A stretch of 64,000 nucleotides of DNA from positions 108,967 to 172,966 of the forward strand of contig JANRKD010000026.1 of the NCBI GenBank assembly GCA_033763655.1. The letters run 5' to 3'. Below, piece by piece: positions 35,303-43,558 of this stretch. Under the pieces are notes generated by a model that ran no database searches, was not told where the DNA came from, and saw nothing but the letters and a program-made list of their open reading frames with translations. The translations under genes and the position numbers were made by a program. The stretch's first letter is position 1. Each line of letters opens with the position of its first letter. The DNA comes from QFOX01 sp033763655 (lineage in GTDB: Bacteria > Pseudomonadota > Alphaproteobacteria > Rickettsiales > UBA3002).

Positions 35303-35330
35303 ATCATACGGGGGCACCAAGGCTTGGCAA
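35303..35330 (-). promoter_or_regulatory. Putative ssb promoter
   Basis: TTGCCA (35330-35325), 16-bp spacer, TATGAT (35308-35303) on the minus strand, about 55 bp before the ssb start. No LexA-type GAAC-N7-GTTC site was recognised nearby. Confidence 0.5.
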
Positions 35331-35373
35331 GCACGAAGCATGCGTCATACACAGGCGCGGGGCACCTATATCC

Positions 35374-35403
35374 TTGACTAGTCATGCCGTCCCCCCCTAT
35401 AAA
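35374..35403 (+). promoter_or_regulatory. Putative uvrA promoter
   Basis: TTGACT (35374-35379), 18-bp spacer, TATAAA (35398-35403). Transcription from here would place the following palindrome at 35426-35495 inside the uvrA leader. Confidence 0.55.
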
Positions 35404-35425
35404 CGCTCTCCCTCAGAAACGGGCT

Positions 35426-35495
35426 GTCATCCCGGGCGCGCCCCGGGATCCCCTTGAGTTTGTGGCGGGAGATCCCGGCATAAAGCCGGGATGAC
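35426..35495. repeat. Palindromic repeat family B, copy 2 (uvrA leader)
   Basis: GTCATCCCGGG...CCCCGGGATCCCC and the inverted GATCCCGG...CCGGGATGAC arms match the element inside the GIY-YIG gene. Its last ATG lies in frame with uvrA and creates an apparent upstream start at 35491. Confidence 0.85.
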
Positions 35496-35517
35496 ACAAC
35501 AACCAATAGGCCCATTC

Positions 35518-38487
35518 ATGACCCAGGACGTAATTTCGATTCGCGGCGCGAAACAACATAACCTCAAAAACGTCGATCTCGATATTCCCAAAAACCAGCT
35601 CGTGGTCATCACCGGCCTGTCGGGTTCCGGCAAGTCGAGCCTCGCGTTTGATACGCTCTATGCCGAGGGTCAGCGCCGCTATGTCGAAAGCCTGAGCGCC
35701 TATGCGCGCCAGTTCCTCAACATCCACGACAAGCCGGATGTGGAAAGCATCGAGGGGCTGTCGCCCGCGATTGCCATCGACCAGAAAACCACCAGCAAAA
35801 ACCCACGTTCGACCGTCGGCACCGTCACGGAGATTTACGATTACCTGCGCCTGCTTTACGCCCGCGCGGGCATTCCCTACTCGCCCGCCACCGGCCTGCC
35901 GATTGAGTCACAGACCGTCAGCCAGATGGTTGATGCAATCAATGCCCTGCCTGAGGGCAGCAAGCTGCACCTGCTGGCGCCCATCACCCGGGGGCAGAAA
36001 GGCGAACACCGCAAGGAGCTGATGGCGATGAGCCGCCGTGGGTTCACCCGCGCGAAGATCGACGGCGAGATTTACGAACTGGCCGATCTGCCCACCCTCG
36101 ATAAAAATAAAAAGCACGACATCGCGATTGTGGTCGATCGTATCAAGGTCGGGGCGGAGCTGGGCAACCGCCTCGCTGATTCCATCGAAACGGCGCTCGC
36201 CATCTCGGAAGGGCTGCTGCAGGTCGAGATTGTCGGCCTGCCCGAAACACAGGAAAAGCCGAAAAAGGATAAAGCGGCAGCGGCGTACAGCGAAGGCCAG
36301 ATTCTCACGTTCTCGGCCAAGTTCTCCTGCCCGGTTTCCGGCTTCATGATCGATGAAATCGAGCCGCGCATTTTCTCGTTCAATAGCCCATTTGGCGCCT
36401 GCCCCACCTGCGACGGGCTGGGCACCCAACTGTATTTCGACGAAGCGATGATTGTACCCGATGCCAATTTGTCGCTGGGCAGCGGCGCGATTGCACCCTG
36501 GGCAACGGGGCACGCCAAATTCTACCAACAGGCGCTCGATGCGATTGCGCGGCACTACAAATTCAGCATGAGCACGCCGTTCCGTCAACTGCCTGAGGAT
36601 ATTCAGCAGAAAATTATCCACGGCACGGGCGAGGAAGCGATTAAAATCGCTTATTTCGACGGCGCGCGCACCTTCCACAGCAACAAACCGTTCGAGGGCG
36701 TGGTCGGCAACCTGCAACGCCGTTATGCGGAAACCGAATCCGATTCGGTGCGGGCGGATTTGAGCCGTTTCCAATCCAGCTCGCCGTGCGAAACCTGCCA
36801 CGGTGCGCGCCTCAAACCAGAATCGTTATGCGTGCGCATCGGCGACAAAAACATCTCGGAAGTGACGAGCTTGCCTATCGATCAGGCGGTCGAATGGTTC
36901 GAGAAATTACCAAAGAAATTAAGCGCCAAACAAAACCAGATTGCAGAAAAAATCTTCAAAGAGATTAAATCACGCCTCGGCTTTTTGCAGAATGTCGGCC
37001 TCGACTACCTGACTTTAAGCCGCGAATCGGGCACGCTCTCGGGCGGGGAATCGCAACGTATCCGCCTTGCCTCACAAATTGGCTCGGGGCTTTCGGGCGT
37101 GGTCTATGTACTCGACGAGCCGTCCATCGGCCTGCACCAGTGCGACAACGAGCGCCTGCTCAAAACGCTCGAACATCTGCGCGCACTCGGCAATACGGTG
37201 ATTGTCGTCGAGCACGACGAGGACACGATGCGCCACGCCGATTACCTCATCGATATGGGGCCGGGTGCAGGCATCCATGGTGGCCATGTCATCGCACAAG
37301 GCACCCCTGCGCAAGTGATGGCCACGAAAAAATCTATCACCGGGCAGTATCTCTCCGGCCTCCGCCAGATTGATGTCCCCAAACAGCGGCGCATCGCCAG
37401 CAAAAGCAAACGCATCGTCATCCACGGGGCGCGCGCCAACAACCTGCGCGGCATCGACGTCGCCATTCCCCACGGCCTGTTCACCTGCGTTACCGGTGTG
37501 TCGGGCGGCGGCAAATCGAGCCTGGTTATCCAGACGCTTTACAAAGCCGTCACCAAGCGTCTGCATGGCACCAAAGTCACCCCCGGCGCACATGACAGCA
37601 TCGAGGGGCTTGAGCATATCGATAAAATCATTGAGATCGATCAATCCCCCATCGGGCGCACGCCGCGCTCCAACCCCGTCACCTATACGGGGGCATTCCA
37701 GCCGATCCGTGACTGGTTTGCGGGCCTGCCCGAATCACGCCAGCGCGGCTATCAGGCTGGGCGGTTCAGCTTCAACGTCAAGGGGGGGCGCTGCGAGGCC
37801 TGTCAGGGCGACGGGCTGATTAAAATCGAGATGCACTTCCTGCCCGACGTCTACGTCACCTGCGACCAGTGTAAAGGCCAGCGCTACAACCGCGAAACGC
37901 TGGAGGTGAAGTACAAGGATAAATCCATCGCCGACGTGCTGCACATGACGGTGGACGAAGCCTCGGACTATTTCATCAACCACCCGACCATTCGCGAAAA
38001 GCTGCTGGCGTTGTCGGAGGTTGGCCTTGGCTATATCCGCCTCGGGCAATCGGCGACGACGCTTTCGGGCGGTGAAGCCCAGCGGATTAAACTGGCGAAG
38101 GAGCTTTCCAAACGCGCGACCGGCAAAACCCTCTACATCCTCGACGAACCGACGACGGGGCTACATTCCGAGGACATCAAGAAGCTGCTGCATGTGCTGC
38201 ATAAGCTGGTCGATGCGGGTAACACCATGGTGGTCATCGAGCATAACCTCGACGTGATTAAGACCTGCGACCATATCGTCGATATCGGCCCGGGCGGCGG
38301 CAATAAGGGCGGGTATCTCGTCGCCATGGGCACGCCCGAACAGGTCGCGGCGGAGCCAAAATCGGTGACCGGAAAATACCTCAAACCGCTGCTGGAAAAA
38401 CCCAAAGCCACGGATAAAAAATCACCCGCAGCAAAAAAGCCCGGCGCAAAAACCTCTGCGGCAAAGGCAAAGAAGAAAGCGGCGTGA
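35518..38487 (+). CDS. uvrA: Excinuclease ABC subunit A
   Basis: 989 residues; damage-recognition ATPase of nucleotide excision repair. Two ABC modules with P-loops GLSGSGKSS and GVSGGGKSS, signature LSGGE in both, and zinc-binding CxxC pairs (CPTCDG, CETCHG, CEACQG, CDQCKG). ATG 35518 (MTQDVISIRG) is chosen over 35491, which lies within a palindromic repeat. The Lys/Ala-rich tail of about 35 residues extends beyond the usual end. Confidence 0.96.
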   Translation: MTQDVISIRGAKQHNLKNVDLDIPKNQLVVITGLSGSGKSSLAFDTLYAEGQRRYVESLSAYARQFLNIHDKPDVESIEGLSPAIAIDQKTTSKNPRSTVGTVTEIYDYLRLLYARAGIPYSPATGLPIESQTVSQMVDAINALPEGSKLHLLAPITRGQKGEHRKELMAMSRRGFTRAKIDGEIYELADLPTLDKNKKHDIAIVVDRIKVGAELGNRLADSIETALAISEGLLQVEIVGLPETQEKPKKDKAAAAYSEGQILTFSAKFSCPVSGFMIDEIEPRIFSFNSPFGACPTCDGLGTQLYFDEAMIVPDANLSLGSGAIAPWATGHAKFYQQALDAIARHYKFSMSTPFRQLPEDIQQKIIHGTGEEAIKIAYFDGARTFHSNKPFEGVVGNLQRRYAETESDSVRADLSRFQSSSPCETCHGARLKPESLCVRIGDKNISEVTSLPIDQAVEWFEKLPKKLSAKQNQIAEKIFKEIKSRLGFLQNVGLDYLTLSRESGTLSGGESQRIRLASQIGSGLSGVVYVLDEPSIGLHQCDNERLLKTLEHLRALGNTVIVVEHDEDTMRHADYLIDMGPGAGIHGGHVIAQGTPAQVMATKKSITGQYLSGLRQIDVPKQRRIASKSKRIVIHGARANNLRGIDVAIPHGLFTCVTGVSGGGKSSLVIQTLYKAVTKRLHGTKVTPGAHDSIEGLEHIDKIIEIDQSPIGRTPRSNPVTYTGAFQPIRDWFAGLPESRQRGYQAGRFSFNVKGGRCEACQGDGLIKIEMHFLPDVYVTCDQCKGQRYNRETLEVKYKDKSIADVLHMTVDEASDYFINHPTIREKLLALSEVGLGYIRLGQSATTLSGGEAQRIKLAKELSKRATGKTLYILDEPTTGLHSEDIKKLLHVLHKLVDAGNTMVVIEHNLDVIKTCDHIVDIGPGGGNKGGYLVAMGTPEQVAAEPKSVTGKYLKPLLEKPKATDKKSPAAKKPGAKTSAAKAKKKAA

Positions 38488-38527
38488 GGCAGGTTAAATA
38501 GCGGCGGCAGAAACCTCGGGAACGGTT

Positions 38528-38836
38528 TTATTCGATTTCCTGTACCTTCGGCGTTAGGCACCCGTAGTGGCACAGCCTTGCGCCTTGTGATATCGCCACC
38601 GGCCCGGCTGGCCGCTCACCTTCAAAACAACCATGATCGCCGAAGCCGCTATGCGCTACCGCCTCAAGCTCCGCAAGATGTTCTGGTGTTAAATCACACT
38701 CTGGAGCGGGTTCAGCCAATCGCTTCTGATTGTGGCCCGTATGCCATTCCGGCAGAACTCTCCGGATAGATGTCACATTACCAGGTCCGGGGGTCACACG
38801 CATTTCACCACGTCGATTTTTTGATTCATCGCTCAT
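38528..38836 (-). CDS. Small hypothetical protein
   Basis: 102 residues, not recognised. Hydrophilic N-terminus with basic residues, a short helix (LTPEHLAELEAVAH), and three cysteines toward the end (DHGCFEG, LCHYGC). No signal peptide or transmembrane helix. AAGGGA is well placed before ATG 38836. A PHO-box-like site with a TATACT hexamer lies upstream in the right orientation, which supports its being a real expressed gene. Confidence 0.6.
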   Translation of the reverse strand: MSDESKNRRGEMRVTPGPGNVTSIRRVLPEWHTGHNQKRLAEPAPECDLTPEHLAELEAVAHSGFGDHGCFEGERPAGPVAISQGARLCHYGCLTPKVQEIE

Positions 38837-38908
38837 GCATTCCCTTCATTTCGTTTGCCATTCCTACCTTGCGCAGAGATGACAAGCAGCGCATTGTTAA
38901 CTGAATCG

Positions 38909-38953
38909 AGTATAGCGCAAAGCCCATCCGGCGGCGTGACAGTTTCATGACAA
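38909..38953 (-). promoter_or_regulatory. PHO-box-like promoter of the 102-residue gene (site 2)
   Basis: On the minus strand TTGTCATGAAACTGTCAC (38953-38936) is a two-unit PHO box. TATACT (38914-38909) follows after 21 bp, one helical turn more than the classic 10 bp. Predicted start of transcription is about 65 bp before ATG 38836. Confidence 0.55.
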
Positions 38954-39355
38954 TTACCTAATGTATGGCATCGCCCGAAACAGGATTTCGCTCGCAACCA
39001 CAATGGCGGCGACTTTCGCAGGCGTAAGGCGGAAGAACCCGGCGGCCATCACCACCACCCCGCCGACGGGGGTCGGGCTTAAAATCAGCAGCCACGGCAG
39101 CCATTCACGCGCGGCGCCGCGCATCGCCTCGATACGGGCGCGTTGTGCCTCGGTGCTCACCCGCTCGGGCATGCGGCGCAGCCAGACGCCCACGGCGTAA
39201 TACACCGCCAGCGCCAGCAGGCCGCCCACCGCTGCAAGCGCTGCATTGGCCGGATACTGGCCGAACTGAAGATGGCGTATCGCCCCGAGCGTCACCTCAT
39301 GGTAGATAGGTAGCAGGCGGCTGAGGAAGGCCTGCATAAAAATATCGGGGTTCAT
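38954..39355 (-). CDS. Small membrane protein, possibly YqaA/VTT-like
   Basis: 133 residues with three hydrophobic segments (about 38-58, 85-105, 108-125). The PWLLILSPTPVGGVVVMAAGFFRL stretch is reminiscent of the proline-containing re-entrant region in YqaA/DedA-type VTT proteins, but the protein is short and the match is only suggestive. Starts 4 bp after tlyA, so likely cotranscribed with it. Confidence 0.6.
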   Translation of the reverse strand: MNPDIFMQAFLSRLLPIYHEVTLGAIRHLQFGQYPANAALAAVGGLLALAVYYAVGVWLRRMPERVSTEAQRARIEAMRGAAREWLPWLLILSPTPVGGVVVMAAGFFRLTPAKVAAIVVASEILFRAMPYIR

Positions 39356-39358
39356 AGA

Positions 39359-40813
39359 TTACTCTCCTTTACGCGCATAGAGCAGAAATTCGACATTGCC
39401 TTTCGGGCCGGTGATGGGGCTTTGGCTAATACCCACCACCTGCCAGCCAAGCGCCGCCACCCAGGCCGAAATATCCGCGCAGACCTGCCGATGCAAGGCC
39501 GGGTCGCGGATGACGCCTTTGCCACGGCTGACTTCGGCCTTGCCGACTTCGAACTGCGGCTTGATGAGCGCCACCAGTTGCGCGCCCGGTTTTGCCAGCG
39601 CCAGCGCGGCAGGCAGCACTTTGGTCAGGGAGATGAACGAGGCGTCGCAGACGATGAGGTCGAGGGGATTTCCCTCCCCCAGCCCCTCCCGCAGGCGGGA
39701 GGGGGGCGACTCCCCTTCGATTAACGCAAGCGGCTCGATTGGCGACTCCCGTTCAATTGGCACGGGTGGTTGCTGCACTCCTGCAGACGACACAGAAACG
39801 CATACCCCCCTCCCGCCTGCGGGAGGGGTTGGGGGAGGGAATGGGCACGGCATGGTAAGCTGTTTCAGAATATCGGCGAACACACCCTCGGGATTTTGCA
39901 GCACCTCGTGATTCCAATACCGCACCACCCGATAGCCTGCCTCCTTCAGAAATGAAGTGCGCTCGGCATCATACGCCACCTGCTGCGCATGCTGGCCGCC
40001 ATCGAGTTCAAGAATAAGCCGCGCCTCGATATTCACAAAATCAACAATGTAGGGGCCAATGGCCTGCTGCCTACGGAACCGCGCGCCACCACACTGGCGG
40101 GTACGCACGATCGACCATAATTTCTTCTCGGCTTCCGTTGGATTTTTACGCAATTCCTTTGCATGATGCAGCGCCGTACGCTGGCGGGTCGAATCCCGCG
40201 CCTGCCCAAAAGACGGGCGCGCCTCTCTCAACCCTTTTCCCTCCCCCAGCCCCTCCCGCAGGCGGGAGGGGGGCGACTCCCCTTCGATTAACGCAGGCGG
40301 CTCAACTGGCGACTCCCCTTCGATCAACGCAGGCGGCTCGGTTGGCAGCGCGCCCGCAGCCCGGCCTCCGGCCAACTCCGCCGCTTGCACGATCGCCGCC
40401 GTCAGATGCCGCGCGTTGGTATTTTCCATCACCACCACGCGGCGGTCATTGCGCAGCTTCACATCAAGCTGCCCGTGGCCGACATCCACCGCATAGATTT
40501 TCGCCGCGCCGTGGGTGAGCAGCACATCCGTAAACCCGCCTGTAGACGCACCGACATCCATCGCCACCGCGCCGCGCACCTGTATGTCGAACTGTTCGAT
40601 GGCGTGCGCCAGCTTCATCCCACCGCGCGACACCCACGGATGCTCGCGCCCGCGCACGGTGAGTGCCAGGTCATCGGCAAATTCGGCACCCGCTTTATCG
40701 AGCTTCTGCTCACCGTGATAGACCAGCCCTGCCATAATCAGCGCCTGCGCCTTCGTGCGCGATTCGGCAAGGCCACGGGCGACGAGGAGAAGATCGAGGC
40801 GGGTTTTAGCCAT
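39359..40813 (-). CDS. tlyA: TlyA-type rRNA 2'-O-methyltransferase with nested DUF559 nuclease domain
   Basis: 484 residues versus roughly 250-270 for the family. An S4 domain (about 1-60) and FtsJ methyltransferase core are interrupted after NARHLT (136) and resume at LDLIVCDASFISL (384). SAM motif DVGASTGGFTD is at 86-96, and the catalytic tetrad K67, D390, K418, E475 is complete. Residues 157-383 are foreign: a repeat-encoded ALIEGES/SRLREGLGEG segment, an intact DUF559 PD-(D/E)XK domain (about 211-320; D258, E269, D271GGQH), a Pro-rich link and a second ALIEGES/SRLREGLGEG segment. No stop or frameshift occurs. TlyA methylates 16S/23S cytidines; whether this form works is unknown. Confidence 0.88.
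   Translation of the reverse strand: MAKTRLDLLLVARGLAESRTKAQALIMAGLVYHGEQKLDKAGAEFADDLALTVRGREHPWVSRGGMKLAHAIEQFDIQVRGAVAMDVGASTGGFTDVLLTHGAAKIYAVDVGHGQLDVKLRNDRRVVVMENTNARHLTAAIVQAAELAGGRAAGALPTEPPALIEGESPVEPPALIEGESPPSRLREGLGEGKGLREARPSFGQARDSTRQRTALHHAKELRKNPTEAEKKLWSIVRTRQCGGARFRRQQAIGPYIVDFVNIEARLILELDGGQHAQQVAYDAERTSFLKEAGYRVVRYWNHEVLQNPEGVFADILKQLTMPCPFPPPTPPAGGRGVCVSVSSAGVQQPPVPIERESPIEPLALIEGESPPSRLREGLGEGNPLDLIVCDASFISLTKVLPAALALAKPGAQLVALIKPQFEVGKAEVSRGKGVIRDPALHRQVCADISAWVAALGWQVVGISQSPITGPKGNVEFLLYARKGE
39669..39763. repeat. Family D repeat, direct copy at the C-terminal boundary of the tlyA insert
   Basis: Palindrome CCCTCCC-GCAGGC-GGGAGGG plus a tail of two diverged units beginning GGCGACTCCC. 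The first 60 bases are identical to 40236-40295, exactly 567 bp away and in the same orientation and reading frame. Confidence 0.92.
39803..39843. repeat. Family D repeat, inverted copy inside the tlyA insert
   Basis: CCCCTCCCGCCTGCGGGAGG followed by GGTTGGGGGAGGGAA; opposite orientation to the two flanking copies. Translated as the Pro-rich PPPTPPAGGRG linker after the nuclease domain. Confidence 0.85.
39854..40168 (-). mobile_element. DUF559 nuclease module nested in tlyA
   Basis: Encodes residues of the very-short-patch-repair-like DUF559 family: LRKNPTEAEKKLW, RFRRQQAIGPYIVDFV and LILELDGGQH followed by YRVVRYWNHEV. All family landmarks are intact. No in-frame ATG or good start precedes it, so it depends on tlyA translation. 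The enclosing repeats suggest it arrived as part of a repeat-bounded unit; mobility itself is inferred. Confidence 0.75.
40236..40345. repeat. Family D repeat, direct copy at the N-terminal boundary of the tlyA insert
   Basis: Same palindrome as 39669-39763 followed by two tandem units GGCGACTCCCCTTCGAT(T/C)AA that encode the doubled EPPALIEGES peptide. Recombination with the other direct copy would remove 567 bp (189 codons) without shifting the frame. Confidence 0.92.
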
Positions 40814-40886
40814 AAGGATTATCCGGCGTTAGCGGCGTTTCGCGCGCACAGGCGTGGCCAGACAACGCGGCGGTTGCGTGCGAAAA

Positions 40887-41840
40887 TCAATTCTTCCGCG
40901 TGACGACAAACTTGGCCAGCGTGCGCAGGCGGTCGGCGCGCTGGTCAAAAGCGCTCAGATGGCTGACGGCCTGCTGTGCCAGCGTTTGCGCCTGTTCGCG
41001 CGCGCGCTCGACCCCCATTACGGAAATGAGCGTCGCCTTACCCTTGGCCTTATCCTTGCGCACGCCTTTGCCCGTTTCGGTGCGGGTGCCCTCCTCGTCG
41101 AGCAGATCGTCGGTAATCTGGAAGGCCAGCCCCATGTCGTGGGCGTAGCGTTGCAGGCGGGCACGCATGGTTTCGGGCGCTTTGCCGAGGATGGCACCCG
41201 CTTCGCAGCTCACCGCAAACAGCTCACCGGTTTTAAGGCGCTGCAAGCGGATGACTTCGTCAATCGTCAAATCCTGATGCTCGGCATCGAGATCCATCAT
41301 CTGCCCGCCGACCATGCCGCGCACGCCCGACGCCCGCGCCACCGAGCGAATCAGCTCGCAGCGCACATTGGCATCCGCATGCACGCGCGGGTTGGCCAGC
41401 ACCTCGAACGCGTAGGTCAGCAGCGCATCCCCGGCGAGGATGGCCGCCGCTTCGCCAAATTGCTTATGGCAGCTTGGTTTGCCCCGGCGAAAATCATCGT
41501 TATCCATCGCAGGCAGATCGTCATGCACCAGCGAGTAGGTATGCACGAACTCGATCGCCGCCGCCGTCAGCAGCGCCGCGTCGGGGTTAACACCGAACAG
41601 TTTCGCCGATTCGACGGTGAGGAACGGACGCAGGCGCTTACCGCCCGCCAACGCCGAATAGCGCATCGCCTCAATCACCTTGGCTTCGCCCTCGGGCGCG
41701 GCGCTGGTGTTTTTTTCCTCCTGCCGGCTGGCCAGCGAAATCACCCGCGTGTTGACCTGCAGATTACTCGGCAGCAACTCGGCCATCATGCGGTCGAGCA
41801 TGCTCGAGGTTTCGGATAGGGAATCTTGCAGTTTTTGCAT
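40887..41840 (-). CDS. ispA: Farnesyl/geranylgeranyl diphosphate synthase
   Basis: 317 residues, trans-isoprenyl diphosphate synthase. The first aspartate motif DDLPAMD is at 107-113 and the second DDLLD at 244-248; GGKRLRP and KTGELF motifs are present. Makes allylic diphosphates for quinones and undecaprenyl phosphate. Directly downstream of xseB, as in many proteobacteria; tlyA follows 73 bp later. Confidence 0.95.
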   Translation of the reverse strand: MQKLQDSLSETSSMLDRMMAELLPSNLQVNTRVISLASRQEEKNTSAAPEGEAKVIEAMRYSALAGGKRLRPFLTVESAKLFGVNPDAALLTAAAIEFVHTYSLVHDDLPAMDNDDFRRGKPSCHKQFGEAAAILAGDALLTYAFEVLANPRVHADANVRCELIRSVARASGVRGMVGGQMMDLDAEHQDLTIDEVIRLQRLKTGELFAVSCEAGAILGKAPETMRARLQRYAHDMGLAFQITDDLLDEEGTRTETGKGVRKDKAKGKATLISVMGVERAREQAQTLAQQAVSHLSAFDQRADRLRTLAKFVVTRKN

Positions 41841-41855
41841 GGGGTTTCTCGCGCG

Positions 41856-42122
41856 TTATTCGTGGGTGAAGGGGGCAGTGCCGAGTGAGCCGTCGGCGCG
41901 GGTCTGGATCTGTTCAACCCTGAGTTTGGCCTCGCTCAGCTTGTTGAGGCAGTGGGTTTTCAGGGCATTGCCGCGTTCGTAATCGGCGATGGCCTTTTCG
42001 AGGTCGGCATTGCCCGATTCGAGCGCGCGCACAATCGCCTCCAGCTCTTTCATGGCCGCCTCAAAGCTGAGGGCGGCGATGTCGGCATTGGTTTTTTGTG
42101 GCGAAGCGGCGGGTTTTGTCAT
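41856..42122 (-). CDS. xseB: Exodeoxyribonuclease VII small subunit
   Basis: 88 residues, with the typical ALSFEAAMKELEAIVRALESG and LEKAIADYERGNAL helices. Regulatory subunit of exonuclease VII. Fifteen bases upstream of ispA on the same strand; divergent from ffh. Confidence 0.94.
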   Translation of the reverse strand: MTKPAASPQKTNADIAALSFEAAMKELEAIVRALESGNADLEKAIADYERGNALKTHCLNKLSEAKLRVEQIQTRADGSLGTAPFTHE

Positions 42123-42183
42123 AGGAGCCTTGGGCGGTGTTTCAAGCGCGGCACCATACGCAAATTTTCACGCGGCGGCAAGA

Positions 42184-43551
42184 ATGTTCGAAAACCTAAG
42201 TAAACGCCTGACCGAATCGCTCGACAAGCTGCGCCGCAAGGGCACGTTGAGCGAGGCCGATGTCGATTCCGCCCTGCGCGAGGTGCGCATGGCCTTGCTC
42301 GAAGCCGACGTCGCCCTGCCCGTCGCCCGCGACTTCATTGCCAACCTTAAATCCGGCATGGTTGGGGCGGAGATTGTCGCCAGCGTTTCGCCCGCCAACA
42401 TGGTCATCAAACTGGTCTATGACGCGCTGGTGGAGCTTCTGGGTGGCACCACCACGGCGGAGCTGAATCTTGCCGCCGCACCGCCTGCTGTCATCCTCAT
42501 CTGCGGGCTGCAAGGCTCGGGAAAAACCACCAGCACCGGCAAACTTGCCCTGCGCCTCAGGAGCAAACAGAGCAAGCGGGTGCTGGTCGCCAGCCTCGAC
42601 GTCTACCGCCCCGCCGCGCAGGAGCAACTGGCCAGCGTCGCCGCCACCGCGCAGGTCGATAGCCTGCCGATTGTTGCGGGCGAAATGCCTGCGGCAATCA
42701 CCGCCCGCGCGCTGGATGCCGCTCGCCGTGGCAATTACGACGTGCTGCTGCTCGATACTGCCGGGCGCCTGCATGTCGATGCCACGCTGATGGCGGAACT
42801 GGCCGAAATCAAGCGCCTCGCCACCCCGGTGGAAACCCTGCTCGTCGCCGACAGCCTCACCGGGCAGGACGCCGTCACCCTCGCCAAAGCTTTCCACGAT
42901 GCCATCGGCGTCACCGGCATCATCCTCACCCGGCTCGATGGCGACGGGCGCGGCGGCGCGGCACTCTCGATGCGCGCCGTCACCGGGCAGCCCATCAAGT
43001 TCATGGGGCTGGGCGAGAAACTTTCCGAGTTCGAGCCGTTCCACGCCGAGCGCATCGCGGGCCGCATCCTCGATAAGGGCGACGTGGTCAGCCTCGTCGA
43101 AAAAGCCGCCGAGGTCATGAACACCGCGCAGGCCGAAGCCAGCGCCAAACGCATGATGGAAGGCAAGTTCGACCTCAACGACATGCTCGGCCATATCCGT
43201 CAGATTTCGAAAATGGGCGGGCTGGGCAGCATGATGAAGCTGATGCCCGGCATGGGCAAACTGAAAGAAGCCATGGCAGGCGCCGCCATGCCCGACGACT
43301 CGGTAGTAAAACGGCAGGAGGCCATTATCCTCGCCATGACCCCGAAAGAACGCGCCACCCCCGGCCTGCTCAATGCCTCGCGCCGCCGCCGCATCGCCAT
43401 CGGCGCGGGCGTGCAGGTGAGCGATGTCAACCGCCTCATCAAACAATACCAGCAGATGGAAACCATGATGAAGCAGATGAAAAAACTCGGCGGCAAAGGA
43501 ATGATGAACCCGCTGAAACTCAAGCAGATGCTCGGGCAACTCGGCGGCTGA
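42184..43551 (+). CDS. ffh: Signal recognition particle protein Ffh
   Basis: 455 residues. N domain, GTPase G domain (CGLQGSGKTTSTGKLA, DTAGRLHVD, TRLDGDGRGGA) and methionine-rich M domain (MGGLGSMMKLMPGMGKLKEAM) that binds 4.5S RNA and signal sequences. The GRGGAALS variant and ERIAGRIL motif are normal. ATG 42184 gives the canonical MFENLSKRL start; the longer frame from 41989 is rejected. Confidence 0.97.
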   Translation: MFENLSKRLTESLDKLRRKGTLSEADVDSALREVRMALLEADVALPVARDFIANLKSGMVGAEIVASVSPANMVIKLVYDALVELLGGTTTAELNLAAAPPAVILICGLQGSGKTTSTGKLALRLRSKQSKRVLVASLDVYRPAAQEQLASVAATAQVDSLPIVAGEMPAAITARALDAARRGNYDVLLLDTAGRLHVDATLMAELAEIKRLATPVETLLVADSLTGQDAVTLAKAFHDAIGVTGIILTRLDGDGRGGAALSMRAVTGQPIKFMGLGEKLSEFEPFHAERIAGRILDKGDVVSLVEKAAEVMNTAQAEASAKRMMEGKFDLNDMLGHIRQISKMGGLGSMMKLMPGMGKLKEAMAGAAMPDDSVVKRQEAIILAMTPKERATPGLLNASRRRRIAIGAGVQVSDVNRLIKQYQQMETMMKQMKKLGGKGMMNPLKLKQMLGQLGG

Positions 43552-43558
43552 CCGGGCC

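Noticed and set aside
35500..35520. LexA operator for uvrA/ssb
   Set aside because: No GAAC-N7-GTTC or similar SOS box could be found between the two genes.
39668..40345. Intein or group I/II intron in tlyA
   Set aside because: The insert has no splice-junction Cys/Ser or terminal His-Asn expected of an intein, DUF559 is not a usual intein endonuclease, and there is no reverse transcriptase or intron RNA structure. The frame is continuous.
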